Counted from the stretch's first letter, positions 17,513 through 27,508 are shown. The stretch is DNA of 64,000 bases from Actinomadura sp. DC4 (GCF_030406325.1 NZ_JAUEQY010000006.1:310001-374000); one strand, 5' to 3'. Numbers and translations are program-made. The notes: generated by a model not told the origin, from the letters alone.

Positions 17513-18774
17513 TGGACGACTTCCCCAAGCTGCTCGACGACTGCGTGCACTGCGGGTTCTGCCTGCCGACCTGCCCGACGTACGAGCTGTGGGGCGAGGA
17601 GATGGACTCCCCGCGCGGGCGCATCCACCTGATGACACAGCTCGAGAAGGGCGAGCCGCTCAGCGGCTCGATGGTCGAGCACTTCGACCGCTGCCTCGGC
17701 TGCATGGCCTGCGTGACCGCCTGCCCGTCGGGCGTCCAGTACGACCGGCTCATCGAGGTCACCCGCGCCCGGGTCGAGGACGAAAGGCCGCGCACGCGCA
17801 CCGACCGGCTGCTCCGCGAGGCGATCTTCGCGGTCTTCCCGTACCCGAAGCGGCTGCGGGCCCTGCGCCTGCCGCTCCGCGCGTACCAGGCGTCCAGGAT
17901 CAACCTGAGCCCGCTGCTCGAACGCCTCTCCCCCACGCTCGCCGCCATGGAGCGGCTCGCCCCGCCGCGCGCCCGGCACGTGAAGCTGCCCGAACGCGTC
18001 GAGGCGTGCGGCGAGCGCCGTGCCGTCGTCGGCATGCTCACCGGCTGCGTGCAGCGGGAGTTCTTCCCGGGCGTCAACGCCGCGACCGCCCGCGTGCTGT
18101 CGATGGAGGGCTGCGACGTCCTCGTCCCCAAGGGCCAGGGCTGCTGCGGAGCGCTGTCGCTGCACAGCGGCCGGGCCGCCGAGGCGAAGGACTTCGCCAA
18201 GGCCACGATCGCCTCGTTCGCGGACGTCGAGGTGGTCGTGGTCAACGCGGCCGGCTGCGGGTCGGCGATGAAGGACTACGCCGACGTGCTGGCCGACGAG
18301 CCGGAGTGGGCCGAGCGGGCGCGGGAGTTCAGCGCCAAGACCCGTGACCTGGCCGAATACCTCGCCGAGCTGGGCCCGCGCGCCACCCGGCACCCGCTGG
18401 AGCTGAGCGTCGCCTACCACGACGCGTGCCACCTCGCGCACGCGCAGGGCATCCGCGCCCAGCCCCGTGACCTGCTGAAGAGCATTCCCGGCCTGGAGGT
18501 ACGGGAGATCGCCGACCCCGACATCTGCTGCGGTTCGGCGGGCGTCTACAACCTTCTCCAGCCGGAGGCCGCCGGCGAGCTGGGCGACCGCAAGGCCGCG
18601 AACGTCTCGGCGGTCGGCGCGGACCTTCTCGTGGCGGCCAACCCCGGCTGTTCTCTGCAGATCGCCACGGCGCTGGGGCGCCGGGGCGAGAAGATCGCGG
18701 TGGCCCACACCGCTGAAGTACTCGACGCGTCCATTCGGGGGATCGGCAAGGAGTTCGTGTCCACCCGGAGGTGA
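17512..18774 (+). CDS. glcF: Glycolate oxidase iron-sulfur subunit GlcF
   Basis: 420 aa. Electron-transfer subunit passing electrons from GlcD/GlcE to the membrane quinone pool. Two [4Fe-4S] motifs are present: CVHCGFCLPTCP near residue 10 and CLGCMACVTACP near residue 60. Two CCG domains follow, with GCCGALSLHSGR near 205 and ICCGSAGVYN near 335. Length and domain order are normal. The stop codon overlaps the ribosome site of the next gene. Confidence 0.92.
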   Translation: MDDFPKLLDDCVHCGFCLPTCPTYELWGEEMDSPRGRIHLMTQLEKGEPLSGSMVEHFDRCLGCMACVTACPSGVQYDRLIEVTRARVEDERPRTRTDRLLREAIFAVFPYPKRLRALRLPLRAYQASRINLSPLLERLSPTLAAMERLAPPRARHVKLPERVEACGERRAVVGMLTGCVQREFFPGVNAATARVLSMEGCDVLVPKGQGCCGALSLHSGRAAEAKDFAKATIASFADVEVVVVNAAGCGSAMKDYADVLADEPEWAERAREFSAKTRDLAEYLAELGPRATRHPLELSVAYHDACHLAHAQGIRAQPRDLLKSIPGLEVREIADPDICCGSAGVYNLLQPEAAGELGDRKAANVSAVGADLLVAANPGCSLQIATALGRRGEKIAVAHTAEVLDASIRGIGKEFVSTRR

Positions 18775-18780
18775 CCCCCG

Positions 18781-20430
18781 TTGTACCGCCAGGTTCTCGA
18801 TCCCGTCGCCCACTCACTGGCCTGGAGCTCGCTCGTAGCGGCGCTCCCACTGATCACCCTGTTCGTGCTGCTCGGCCTCTTGCGCATGCGCGCGTGGCTG
18901 GCGTCGGTGATCGCTCTCGCCGTCTCGCTCGTGATCGCGATCTGGGCGTACAGCATGCCCGTCGGCCAGGCCTTCCTGGCCGGCAGCGAGGGAGCGGTGT
19001 TCGGCTTCTTCCCGATCCTGTGGATCGTGATCAACGCGATCTGGATCTACACGATGACGGTGGAGACCGGGCACTTCGACGTGCTGCGCCGGACGTTCGC
19101 CCAGGTCAGTGACGACCAGCGGATCCAGGCGATCATCATCGCGTTCTCCTTCGGCGCGCTGCTGGAGGCGCTCGCCGGATTCGGCACCCCGGTGGCGATC
19201 ACGTCGGTGATGCTCATCGCGATGGGCTTCAAGCCGCTCAAGGCCGCGGTGGTCGCGCTCGTCGCCAACACGGCGCCGGTGGCGTTCGGCGCGATGGCCA
19301 TCCCGATCATCACGCTCGGCGGCGTGACGCACATGTCGAGCGACACGCTCGGCGCCATGGTCGGCCACCAGACGCCGATCCTGGCGATCTTCGTCCCGCT
19401 CGTGCTGGTCTTCATCGTCGACGGCCGCCGCGGCGTCGCCCAGACGTGGGTCGCGGCGCTGGCCGCGGGCGTGTCGTTCGGCGTCGCCCAGTGGATCACC
19501 TCGAACCACCTGTCCGTGCCGCTCACCGACATCGTCGCGTCGCTGTTCTCGGTGGTCGTCCTGGTCGCGCTGCTGCGGGTCTGGCAGCCGGGCGAGACGC
19601 TCGGTGGCACCGAGGCCACGCCGGTCGTCGCCGGAGGGGCCGCCGACGAGCCGACGCCGGAGTTCGCCGGGCGGGTCGCACGCCCTGACGCCCGTGGCGA
19701 GATCGTACGGGCGTGGGCTCCGTACGCGATCATCATCGTCGTCTTCGTGCTCGCGCAGATCGAGCCGATCAAGGGCTGGCTGGACGAGCCGACCAAGATC
19801 GTCAACTGGCCCGGCCTGCACATCACCGGCGCGTCGGGCAAGGCCTCGACGCTGCCGCAGTTCAAGGTCAACTGGCTGAACGCGGCCGGGAGCCTGCTGC
19901 TGGTCTCCGGCCTGCTGACCGCGATCGCGCTCAAGGTCAGCGTCGCGGGGGCGCTCCGCGCGTACTGGGCGACGCTCGTGCAGCTGCGCTGGGCGATCGT
20001 CACCGTCATGGCGGTGCTGGGCCTCGCGTACGTGATGAACGCCTCGGGCCAGACGATCACGCTGGGCACCTGGATGGCGGGCGCCGGCTGGTTCTTCGCC
20101 TTCCTCTCCCCCGTGCTCGGCTGGCTCGGCACGGCGGTGACCGGCTCCGACACCTCCTCCAACTCCCTGTTCGGCGCCCTGCAGGTGGCCGCCGCCGGCA
20201 AGGCGGACCTGTCGCCGCTGCTCATGGCGGCCTCGAACAGCTCCGGCGGCGTGCTCGGGAAGATGGTCTCCCCGCAGAACCTCGCCATCGCCGCCGCGGC
20301 CGTCGGCATGGACGGCAAGGAGGGCGACATCTTCCGGCGGGTCATCGTCTGGAGCCTCGTCTTCCTCGCCGGGATGTGCGTCCTCGCGCTGTTGCAGTCG
20401 GTGGCGGTCCTGTCGTGGATGGTGCCCTGA
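18781..20430 (+). CDS. lctP: LctP/GlcA-family glycolate or L-lactate permease
   Basis: 549 aa. TTG start, chosen because GGAGGTGA (18767-18774), a near-perfect anti-SD complement that overlaps the glcF stop, lies six bases upstream. About 13 hydrophobic segments run through the protein. Family marks include FSFGALLEALAGFGTPVAIT, AVVALVANTAPVAFGAMAIP and FLSPVLGWLGTAVTGSDTSSNSLFG. LctP members carry L-lactate, D-lactate or glycolate with protons; E. coli GlcA is a glycolate paralogue encoded in the glc operon. Position after glcDEF argues for glycolate here, though lactate cannot be excluded. Confidence 0.92.
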   Translation: MYRQVLDPVAHSLAWSSLVAALPLITLFVLLGLLRMRAWLASVIALAVSLVIAIWAYSMPVGQAFLAGSEGAVFGFFPILWIVINAIWIYTMTVETGHFDVLRRTFAQVSDDQRIQAIIIAFSFGALLEALAGFGTPVAITSVMLIAMGFKPLKAAVVALVANTAPVAFGAMAIPIITLGGVTHMSSDTLGAMVGHQTPILAIFVPLVLVFIVDGRRGVAQTWVAALAAGVSFGVAQWITSNHLSVPLTDIVASLFSVVVLVALLRVWQPGETLGGTEATPVVAGGAADEPTPEFAGRVARPDARGEIVRAWAPYAIIIVVFVLAQIEPIKGWLDEPTKIVNWPGLHITGASGKASTLPQFKVNWLNAAGSLLLVSGLLTAIALKVSVAGALRAYWATLVQLRWAIVTVMAVLGLAYVMNASGQTITLGTWMAGAGWFFAFLSPVLGWLGTAVTGSDTSSNSLFGALQVAAAGKADLSPLLMAASNSSGGVLGKMVSPQNLAIAAAAVGMDGKEGDIFRRVIVWSLVFLAGMCVLALLQSVAVLSWMVP

Positions 20431-20534
20431 CCAGGAGTCATCGGCCCAGTGGCAGCATTCCCTCCGAGTGCTTTGCTACGTTATGGGACTCGATCAGCGT
20501 CGGACCGCGGCTGCCTGCGACAACGTGAGGCAGC

Positions 20535-21284
20535 GTGACCGGCACCCGACTCGGACGTGAAGCCATGGCACCCAGTCACCATTCGCATCGACGGAACAAG
20601 CAGTCGGGTCACGCCGCCCGCCTCGGCATAGCGGGCGGCGTGACCGGCGTGCTCGGCGTGTGCGCGGTCGCCGGCCTGATCATGATGGTCCGCTCTCACC
20701 ACAACGGGTCCGAGCCGATCCCGCGTTCGGTGGCGGCGCGTACGAGCGCCACGGCGGCGAAGGGCGGCGTCCGCCGCCTGTCGCAGCTGAAAACTGGCAC
20801 CAAGCTCGACGTCACCACGCCGGACGGCTACTCCTACTCGCTCGCGGCGGTCAAGGCCGGGACCGACGACCGGCCGCTCGCCAGCACCAAGACGCCGCCG
20901 CCGGAGGGCGCGACGCTCGGGTACGTCGACTACGTGATCACCAACACGGGCACCGCCCCGGCGCTGCTGGACTTCCCCGCCGACCTGTTCGTCAAGCGGT
21001 CGCTGACCGTCGGCACGGCCAAGACCCGCTGCATGCCGCAACCGGGCGCCCCGTCGGACATGTGCACGCTCCCGGACCACACCGACGTGGTCAACACGCT
21101 CGGCTTCGCCGCGCCGCATACCGAGGACGAGGACCAGTACATCCCCGCCGGGGCCAGCTATCTGGTCCGGGTCGCCACCGACCTGCCGGTGAGCGACTCC
21201 ACCGACGCGCGCGACCTGGGGCTGTACGTCTGGAACCCGCGCTTCACCCCGGACCGGCGCGCGATCCAGGTGCCCATCCCCTGA
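20535..21284 (+). CDS. Membrane-anchored exported protein, function unknown
   Basis: 249 aa from a GTG with GAGG upstream; the ATG at 20565 is an alternative start. A His/Arg-rich cytoplasmic start ([12 protein letters not shown]) leads into one membrane helix at about 30-52 ([23 protein letters not shown]). The remainder is extracytoplasmic and beta-rich. [26 protein letters not shown] resembles DUF4352/telokin-like Ig-fold domains, and two Cys (RCMPQ... DMCTLP) could form a disulfide. It lies in front of the two-component pair and may be a target or accessory of it. Confidence 0.7.
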   Translation: MTGTRLGREAMAPSHHSHRRNKQSGHAARLGIAGGVTGVLGVCAVAGLIMMVRSHHNGSEPIPRSVAARTSATAAKGGVRRLSQLKTGTKLDVTTPDGYSYSLAAVKAGTDDRPLASTKTPPPEGATLGYVDYVITNTGTAPALLDFPADLFVKRSLTVGTAKTRCMPQPGAPSDMCTLPDHTDVVNTLGFAAPHTEDEDQYIPAGASYLVRVATDLPVSDSTDARDLGLYVWNPRFTPDRRAIQVPIP

Positions 21285-21348
21285 GATTTCAATGAGAACG
21301 GCCGTACGTCAGCTCGTTCCGGTCGAATCGCGGGATACCGTCGGTGAC

Positions 21349-22017
21349 GTGCGCATTCTGGTGGTGGACGACGAACCCGCGGTCCGTGAATCCCTCGCGA
21401 GCAGCCTGGAGTTCGAGGACTATGAGGTGGTCACGGCGACCGACGGCCTCGCGGCGCTGGACGAGCTCGACCGTACGCGCCCCGACCTGGCCATCCTCGA
21501 CGTCCTCATGCCGCGCATGGACGGGCTGACGACGTGCCGCCGCCTGCGCGCCCGCGGGGAGACGCTCCCGGTGCTCATGCTGACCGCCCGCGACACGATC
21601 GGCGACCGGGTGACCGGCCTGGACGCGGGCGCCGACGACTACCTCGTCAAACCGTTCGAGCTCGACGAACTCCTCGCCCGCGTCCGCGCGCTGCTGCGCC
21701 GCAGCCTGGCTACCACGCGCGGCGGCGACATCCTGGAGTACGCCGGGCTGCGGATGAACACCCTCACCCGCGAGGTCACCCGCGACGGCCGGCCCCTCGA
21801 CCTCACCCGTACCGAGCACACGCTGCTGGAGATGTTCCTCACCCACCCCCGCCAGGTGCTGACCCGCGAGCAGATCCTCAAGGCGGTGTGGGGTTTCGAC
21901 TTCGAGCCCTCGTCCAACTCCCTGGACGTGTACGTGATGTACCTGCGCCGCAAGACCGGCGAACCGCGTCTCATCAACACCGTGCGCGGCGTCGGGTACG
22001 TGCTGCGGACCCCATGA
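21349..22017 (+). CDS. OmpR/PhoB-family response regulator (MprA-like)
   Basis: 222 aa from the GTG at 21349, which opens directly with the receiver domain ([10 protein letters not shown]). Phospho-acceptor Asp51 (LAILDVLMP), Thr in LMLTARD, and Lys in DDYLVKPFE are all present. The C-terminal winged helix (about 125-222) has [25 protein letters not shown] and [12 protein letters not shown]. Twenty bases separate it from the sensor kinase. Downstream glycosyltransferases suggest a cell-envelope regulon. It resembles mycobacterial MprA/TrcR but is not assigned more closely. Confidence 0.9.
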   Translation: MRILVVDDEPAVRESLASSLEFEDYEVVTATDGLAALDELDRTRPDLAILDVLMPRMDGLTTCRRLRARGETLPVLMLTARDTIGDRVTGLDAGADDYLVKPFELDELLARVRALLRRSLATTRGGDILEYAGLRMNTLTREVTRDGRPLDLTRTEHTLLEMFLTHPRQVLTREQILKAVWGFDFEPSSNSLDVYVMYLRRKTGEPRLINTVRGVGYVLRTP

Positions 22018-22036
22018 TCGGTCGAAGGAGGGGGCC

Positions 22037-23440
22037 GTGACGCGCCACCTGTCACTGCGAGCCCGGCTCGCGGTCCTGACCAGCTTCGCCGTCGCGGTCG
22101 CGGTCGCGGCCTGCGCGGTCGGCTGCTGGTTCGTCGTACGCGGCCGGCTGATCGACCAGCTCGACCAGTCGCTGTCCCGTCCGGGCGCCGGCGGGCCCTC
22201 GGGCGGCGGCGGGTTCGGGGGCGCGCGCGACATCTGTGACAAGCCCTCCCAGGGCGGCGACGACCGGTTCCGCCAGTTCCTGCCGACGCTGCAGGTCGTG
22301 GAGCCGGACGGCTCGTCCTGCAGCGCGCAGGGCGCCACGCAGACGCTCAAGGTCGCCCCGTCCGACATCCAGGTCGCGCAAGGAGTCAGAGGGGCCACCT
22401 TCCGCGACGGCGAGACGACGGACGGCACGCCGATGCGCGTGTTCACCCGCCCGGACCCCGCCGGCGTGGCGGTGTCCACCGCCCGGCCGCTCACCCAGGT
22501 CACCGACTCGCTCAACAGCCTGGCGCTGCTGCTCGTCGCGGTCGCGGCGGTCGGCGTGCTCGGCGCGGCCGTCGCGGGCCTGCTCATCGCGCGCGCCGGG
22601 CTCAAACCGGTGGACCGGCTGACGGACGCGGTCGAGCACATCGCGCGCACCGAGGACCTCGCCACCACGATCCCCGAGGGCGGCAAGGACGAGATCGCGC
22701 GGCTGAGCCGGTCCTTCAACAGCATGACCCGCGCGCTGGCCGGTTCCCGCGACCGCCAGCAGCAGCTCATCGTGGACGCCGGACACGAGCTGCGCACGCC
22801 GCTGACCAGCCTGCGCACCAACGTCGACCTGATGCTCCGCAGCGAGACGACCGGACGGCCGCTGCCTCCCGGCGACAAGGCACGGCTGCTCGTCAACGTG
22901 AAGGCGCAGCTCGTCGAGCTGTCCAGCCTCGTCGGCGACCTGCTGGACCTCTCCCGCGCCGAGGCCGCCTCGTCCCTGGGCGAGGTCGCGCTGCACGAGG
23001 TCGTGGACAACGCGGTGCGCCGGGCGCGGCCGCGCGGCCCCTCGATCCGCATCGACGCGGAGGTCTCGCCCTGGTACGTGCGCGGCGACGCCGCGTCGCT
23101 GGAGCGCGCCTTCGTGAACCTCCTGGACAACGCGGTGAAGTTCAGCCCTCCCGGCGGGACGGTGACCGTACGGCTCGACGAGGGCGAGCTGACCGTGACC
23201 GACGAGGGGCCGGGCATCCCGGCCGAGGACCTGCGTTATGTCTTCGACCGGTTCTGGCGCTCCCCGTCGGCGCGTGGCCTGCCCGGATCCGGGCTGGGGC
23301 TGGCGATCGCGGCGCGCGCCGTACGCGAGACGGGCGGCGAGATCCGGCTGGGAGCGGCCGAGGGCGGCGGCACGTCGGCGTGGCTGCGGCTGCCGGGCAC
23401 GCCCGCTCCGGCCGAGCCGACTTTTCTCATGGGCGGTTAA
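22037..23440 (+). CDS. HAMP-domain sensor histidine kinase (MprB/TrcS-like)
   Basis: 467 aa, GTG start preceded by GGAGGG. Layout: a membrane helix at about 9-35, an extracytoplasmic sensor of about 120 residues with a Gly-rich beginning and two Cys (DICDK, SSCSA) that could bond, a second helix at about 160-186, HAMP to about 240, then HisKA with phospho-acceptor His250 (DAGHELRTP). The ATPase domain has N-box NLLDNAVKFSP, G1 DEGPGIP and G2 GSGLGLAIA. Forms a pair with the preceding regulator. Confidence 0.9.
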   Translation: MTRHLSLRARLAVLTSFAVAVAVAACAVGCWFVVRGRLIDQLDQSLSRPGAGGPSGGGGFGGARDICDKPSQGGDDRFRQFLPTLQVVEPDGSSCSAQGATQTLKVAPSDIQVAQGVRGATFRDGETTDGTPMRVFTRPDPAGVAVSTARPLTQVTDSLNSLALLLVAVAAVGVLGAAVAGLLIARAGLKPVDRLTDAVEHIARTEDLATTIPEGGKDEIARLSRSFNSMTRALAGSRDRQQQLIVDAGHELRTPLTSLRTNVDLMLRSETTGRPLPPGDKARLLVNVKAQLVELSSLVGDLLDLSRAEAASSLGEVALHEVVDNAVRRARPRGPSIRIDAEVSPWYVRGDAASLERAFVNLLDNAVKFSPPGGTVTVRLDEGELTVTDEGPGIPAEDLRYVFDRFWRSPSARGLPGSGLGLAIAARAVRETGGEIRLGAAEGGGTSAWLRLPGTPAPAEPTFLMGG

Positions 23441-23486
23441 GAAACGGCTCACTCCACTCCCACGGTCGGCGACGACCTTGGTCGGT

Positions 23487-24737
23487 ATGAGCGAGCTGAC
23501 GACTTCCCTGTCACCGGGACCGCAGATGCGGTTTCGCGTGATCGAGGGACTCTCCGAGCCGCGCGGTCCCCTCATCGAGATCGCGATTCCGGCCTACAAC
23601 GAAGAACATGTTCTGGCGGCGAGCGTACGGCGCCTGCACACGTACCTCATCGAGACGTTCCCGTACCGGTTCGTGATCACGATCGTGGACAACGCCAGCA
23701 CGGACCGGACCTGGGAGGTCGCCGAACGGCTCTCGCTCGAACTGCCGGAGGTCGAGGCCGTGCACCTGGAGCGCAAGGGCCGCGGGCGGGCGCTGCGGCA
23801 CGTCTGGGGCACCAGCGAGGCCGACGTCGTCGCGTACATGGACGTCGACCTGTCCACCGACCTGGACGCGTTCCTGCCGCTGGTCGCCCCGCTCGTGTCG
23901 GGCCACAGCGACCTGGCCATCGGCAGCCGGCTGTCGCGCGGCTCGGCGGTGGTCCGCGGGCCCCGGCGCGAGATCATCTCCCGTGCGTACAACCTGCTGC
24001 TCCACACGACGCTCGCGGCGCGGTTCTCCGACGCGCAGTGCGGGTTCAAGGCGGGCCGGGCCGAGGTCGTACGCGCGCTGCTGCCGGCCGTGGAGGACCA
24101 GGCGTGGTTCTTCGACACCGAGCTGCTGCTGCTCGCCGAGAAGAACGGCCTGCGCATCCACGAGGTGCCGGTCGACTGGATCGACGACCCCGACAGCCGC
24201 GTCGACGTGTTCCACACCGCCCTGGACGACCTGCGCGGCATGGCCCGGATGGGCCGCCGGCTGCTGTCCGGCGCGCTGCGGGTACCGGTCCCGTCGCGCC
24301 CGGAGCGGCTGCCGGCCGGGATGCGCTCGCAGGTGCCGAGCTTCGCGGTGATCGGCGTGGTGAGCACCGTGGCGCAGCTGATCCTGTACGCACTGCTGCG
24401 GCTGTTGCTGCCGGTGATCCTCGCCAACGTGGTGTCCTACTTTCTCGCCGCGATCGCGAACACGGCCGCGAACCGGCGCTTCACCTTCGGTGTGATCGGC
24501 AAGCGGCGTGCCGTACGGCACCAGTTGGAGGGCGGCGTGGCCTTCCTCGTCGGCCTCGCGGTCAGCACGGGCGGGCTCGCGGCGCTGCACGCGCTGTCGC
24601 CGCGCGCGCCGCGGCTCGCCGAGGTGGCCGCCCTGCTGGGGCTCAACCTGTTCGCCGCCGTGATCCGGTTCGTCCTGCTGCGCGCCTGGGTGTTCCACCC
24701 GCGCCGCGTCGCCGTCCTTGAGGAGCAGACCCGATGA
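23487..24737 (+). CDS. Bifunctional GT2 glycosyltransferase-GtrA protein
   Basis: 416 aa. The N-terminal GT-A domain (about 15-250) has IEIAIPAYNEE, the donor-binding YMDVDLSTD and CGFKAGRAEVV, as in dolichyl/polyprenyl-phosphate sugar synthases. The C-terminal part (about 290-410) has four hydrophobic segments ending ANTAANRRFTFGVIG, matching GtrA-type flippase-like proteins. Such fusions are thought to charge a polyprenyl phosphate with a sugar and help move it across the membrane. The stop overlaps the next start (ATGA), and the neighbouring GT39 enzyme would use the lipid-linked sugar. An alternative start at 23526 is possible. Confidence 0.88.
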   Translation: MSELTTSLSPGPQMRFRVIEGLSEPRGPLIEIAIPAYNEEHVLAASVRRLHTYLIETFPYRFVITIVDNASTDRTWEVAERLSLELPEVEAVHLERKGRGRALRHVWGTSEADVVAYMDVDLSTDLDAFLPLVAPLVSGHSDLAIGSRLSRGSAVVRGPRREIISRAYNLLLHTTLAARFSDAQCGFKAGRAEVVRALLPAVEDQAWFFDTELLLLAEKNGLRIHEVPVDWIDDPDSRVDVFHTALDDLRGMARMGRRLLSGALRVPVPSRPERLPAGMRSQVPSFAVIGVVSTVAQLILYALLRLLLPVILANVVSYFLAAIANTAANRRFTFGVIGKRRAVRHQLEGGVAFLVGLAVSTGGLAALHALSPRAPRLAEVAALLGLNLFAAVIRFVLLRAWVFHPRRVAVLEEQTR

Positions 24738-27082
24738 CGACTCTTTCGGCGCCCGTTTCGGCCCGGCCCGTGGATCGGGTGGCGCCAGGTCCGGACCCGC
24801 GCTGGGCACGGCCCGCGCTGGCCGCGATCCTGGCGCTGGCCGCCGTGCTCTACGCGTGGGGCCTGTCCGGATACGCCAATGAGTACTACTCGGCCGCGGT
24901 CAAGAGCGGCACTCTGAGCTGGAAGGCGTTCTTCTTCGGCTCGCTGGACTCCGGGTCCTTCATCACGGTGGACAAGCCGCCGATGGCGCTGTGGGTCCAG
25001 GAGATCTTCGCGCGCGTCTTCGGCTTCGGGACGTGGAGCCTGCTGCTGCCGTCGGTCCTCATGGGCGTCGCCGCGGTCGGCCTGCTGTACACGACCGTGC
25101 GGCGCGCCTTCGGCCCGGTGGCCGGCCTGATCGCCGCGCTGGTCATGACGCTGACGCCGATGACGGTGGCGATCAACCGGGACAACAACCCGGACACGCT
25201 GCTGGTGCTGCTGCTCGTGCTGGCCGCGTGGGCGGCGCAGCGCGCGCTCGAGTCGGGGCGGTTGTCGTGGCTGCTGGCCTCGGCGTTCTTCCTCGGATGC
25301 GGCTTCAACACCAAGATGCTCCAGGCGTACGTCCTGCTGCCGGCGCTGTTCTTCGCCGTCCTGCTGTTCGGGCAGGGCACCTGGCTGCGGCGGGTCCTGC
25401 ACCTGCTCGCCGCGGGGGCGGTCCTCGCGGTCTCCAGCTTCTGGTGGATGGTCGTGGTCGACCTGATCCCGGCCTCCGACCGGCCCTACATCGGGGGCAG
25501 CACGGACAACACGGTCTGGGACCTGGTCATCGGCTACAACGGCCTCGGCCGGGTGACGGGCGAGAACGGCGGCGGACCGGGGGGTGGGGGCCAGGGGGCG
25601 AGCTTCGCGGGCGCCTCGGGGCCGGGCCGGCTGTTCAACGATGTCGTGGGGGGCCAGATCTCGTGGCTGCTGCCGTTCGCCGGGCTGGCGCTGGTCGCCG
25701 GCCTGATCTTGCTGTGGCGGCGTCCGCGCACGGACCTTGCACGGGCGGCGGTCGTGCTGTGGGGCGGCTGGCTGGTGGTGCACTTCGTGGTGTTCAGCTT
25801 CTCGAACGGCACGATGCACCCGTACTACACGACCGCGCTGGCTCCGGCGATCGGGGCGCTGACGGGCATCGGCGCGGTGCTCCTCTTCGACGCGTACCGC
25901 CGCTCCGGCGCGTGGGCGTGGGTCCTGCCGCTGGGCGTCGCGGTGACGGGTGCCTGGTCGTTCGCACTCCTGCGCCGGACACCGTCGTGGAACGGCTGGC
26001 TGCCATGGACGGTGGCTGCGCTCACCGTGATGGCCGTGGCCGGCCTGCTGGCCGTTCGCTTCGGGCGCGACATCGGCGACAACGCCCGCTCGGCGGCCAT
26101 GACGACGGCCGATAACGGGCCCCCGGACGAGGTGGTTTCGTCGTCGGAGCGCTCAGATGCCGCTGAGGCGCAGCCCAAAGCCTCCCGGCTGGGGCACCTG
26201 AAGCGTGGGACGGCCTCGGCGCCGCCTGGATCCGGGGCCTCGTCGGGGCGGTCCGGTGACTCCGGCACGCGGCCTGCGGCCTCGCGGATGGGGCGAGTGA
26301 TGCTCGTGGCCTCGGGGGTCGGTCTGCTGGCGGGGCTGGCCGGGCCGGCCGCGTACGCGGTCTCGGCCGCCTCGTCCGGCGGTACGAACGGCAGCAATCC
26401 GCTGGCCGGTCCGTCGTCGGGCGGTGGCTTCGGGATGGGCGGGCCCGGTGGCCGGCCGGGTGGCGGTGGACAGATGCCCGCGGCGGTCCGCGAGATGATG
26501 CGGGAAGGGCGCTTCCCCGGCGGTCAGCCCCCGTTCGGCGGCACGGGCGCTCCCGGCGGCTCGGGCGCTCCCGGCGGCTCGGGCGCTCCCGGCGGCTCGG
26601 GCGCTCCCGGCGGGTCGGGCGCGCCTGGTGGGTCGGGCGCGCCTGGTGGGTCCGGGGCGGGTGGTCGGCCTGGCGGGCCCGGTGGGGGCGGGCCGGACGG
26701 GATGGGCCAGGTCAGTTCTCAGCTCATCTCGTACCTGGAGAAGAACCGTGGCGGCGCGACCTGGCTCCTCGCGGTCCCCAGCGCCCAGAACGCGTCCTCG
26801 ATCATCCTGCAGACCGGGCAGGCGGTGATGGCCATGGGCGGCTTCACCGGCAGCGACCCGGCGATGACCGTCGCGAAGCTGCAGGCGTACGTCAAGGCCG
26901 GGAAGCTGCACTACGTGATGACCGGCGGAGGCGGGTTCGGAGGCGGCCCGGGCGGTGGCGGCAGTTCGGCGGTGACCTCGTGGGTCACGAAGAACTGCAC
27001 GGCCGTCAAACCCGCCACCTACGGCCTCACGACCTCCACCCAGACCGGCCAGACCGGCCAGACCGTCTACCGCTGCGGCTGA
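24734..27082 (+). CDS. GT39/ArnT-like membrane mannosyltransferase-type protein
   Basis: 782 aa. Polytopic glycosyltransferase of the ArnT/PMT type, transferring sugars from polyprenyl phosphate outside the membrane. The N-terminal signature is YANEYYSAAVKSGTLSWKAF then SLDSGSFITVDKPP (acidic catalytic residues). About 11-13 hydrophobic segments run to residue about 450. Then comes a long Gly/Ser/Pro-rich spacer (about 455-660) that includes six 6-residue repeats, and a soluble C-terminal domain (about 660-782: ISYLEKNRGGATWLLAVPSA, YVMTGGGGFGG) typical of YkcB-like actinobacterial members. Last gene of the regulator-kinase-GT operon, closed by a strong hairpin. Confidence 0.88.
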   Translation: MTTLSAPVSARPVDRVAPGPDPRWARPALAAILALAAVLYAWGLSGYANEYYSAAVKSGTLSWKAFFFGSLDSGSFITVDKPPMALWVQEIFARVFGFGTWSLLLPSVLMGVAAVGLLYTTVRRAFGPVAGLIAALVMTLTPMTVAINRDNNPDTLLVLLLVLAAWAAQRALESGRLSWLLASAFFLGCGFNTKMLQAYVLLPALFFAVLLFGQGTWLRRVLHLLAAGAVLAVSSFWWMVVVDLIPASDRPYIGGSTDNTVWDLVIGYNGLGRVTGENGGGPGGGGQGASFAGASGPGRLFNDVVGGQISWLLPFAGLALVAGLILLWRRPRTDLARAAVVLWGGWLVVHFVVFSFSNGTMHPYYTTALAPAIGALTGIGAVLLFDAYRRSGAWAWVLPLGVAVTGAWSFALLRRTPSWNGWLPWTVAALTVMAVAGLLAVRFGRDIGDNARSAAMTTADNGPPDEVVSSSERSDAAEAQPKASRLGHLKRGTASAPPGSGASSGRSGDSGTRPAASRMGRVMLVASGVGLLAGLAGPAAYAVSAASSGGTNGSNPLAGPSSGGGFGMGGPGGRPGGGGQMPAAVREMMREGRFPGGQPPFGGTGAPGGSGAPGGSGAPGGSGAPGGSGAPGGSGAPGGSGAGGRPGGPGGGGPDGMGQVSSQLISYLEKNRGGATWLLAVPSAQNASSIILQTGQAVMAMGGFTGSDPAMTVAKLQAYVKAGKLHYVMTGGGGFGGGPGGGGSSAVTSWVTKNCTAVKPATYGLTTSTQTGQTGQTVYRCG
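26545..26652 (+). repeat. Six 18-bp tandem repeats inside the GT39 gene
   Basis: Six contiguous 18-mers, with three exact copies of GGGCGCTCCCGGCGGCTC and then progressively changed copies. They encode (GAPGGS)6. The reading frame is kept because the unit is six codons, so copy-number change would alter only spacer length. Confidence 0.9.
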
Positions 27083-27508
27083 GAACCCGCCCCGCCGAGC
27101 GGAAGGAGGACACCCGACGGCGTAGCGAAACTCCTCACTCAGCGAGCCGGAACCCGGCCTCATGGCCGGGTTCCGGCTCGTCGCCTTGGTCATTGATAGT
27201 AATCACCCACTCTCTCTCCGTATCGAATCGGATCGGTCGGACAGCAATCCCGGCACGCCCGTCACGGCGGTTTACCCCGGCGGGCCCGATCCTTTGTCCC
27301 CCGCCAATCGGTGGCCCGAAAGACGACGATCATGGCGTTTCTGCGGCTGTACACGGTCAGAACCAGCCAGGTCGCGGTATAGCGCTCGCCACGCCCCACG
27401 GCGCAGCGACGCCTGGGGGGCAAGTTCCTGCCGTTGGGGCCTGTTCACCATGGGGAATGCTGGTTAGCATCACAGCCACTGAACAGCGTGGGCAGAAGGG
27501 TGCCGGCG
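27083..27508. other. Intergenic region with terminator
   Basis: 426 bases. It contains the strong hairpin at 27144-27179 and then AT-richer sequence (27185-27245) that could hold a promoter for the small gene at 27509. No gene recognised. Confidence 0.5.
27144..27179 (+). terminator. Strong hairpin terminator after the GT operon
   Basis: A perfect 16-bp stem: GAGCCGGAACCCGGCC (27144-27159) and GGCCGGGTTCCGGCTC (27164-27179), with loop TCAT. It lies 62 bases after the stop of the GT39 gene. Confidence 0.85.
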
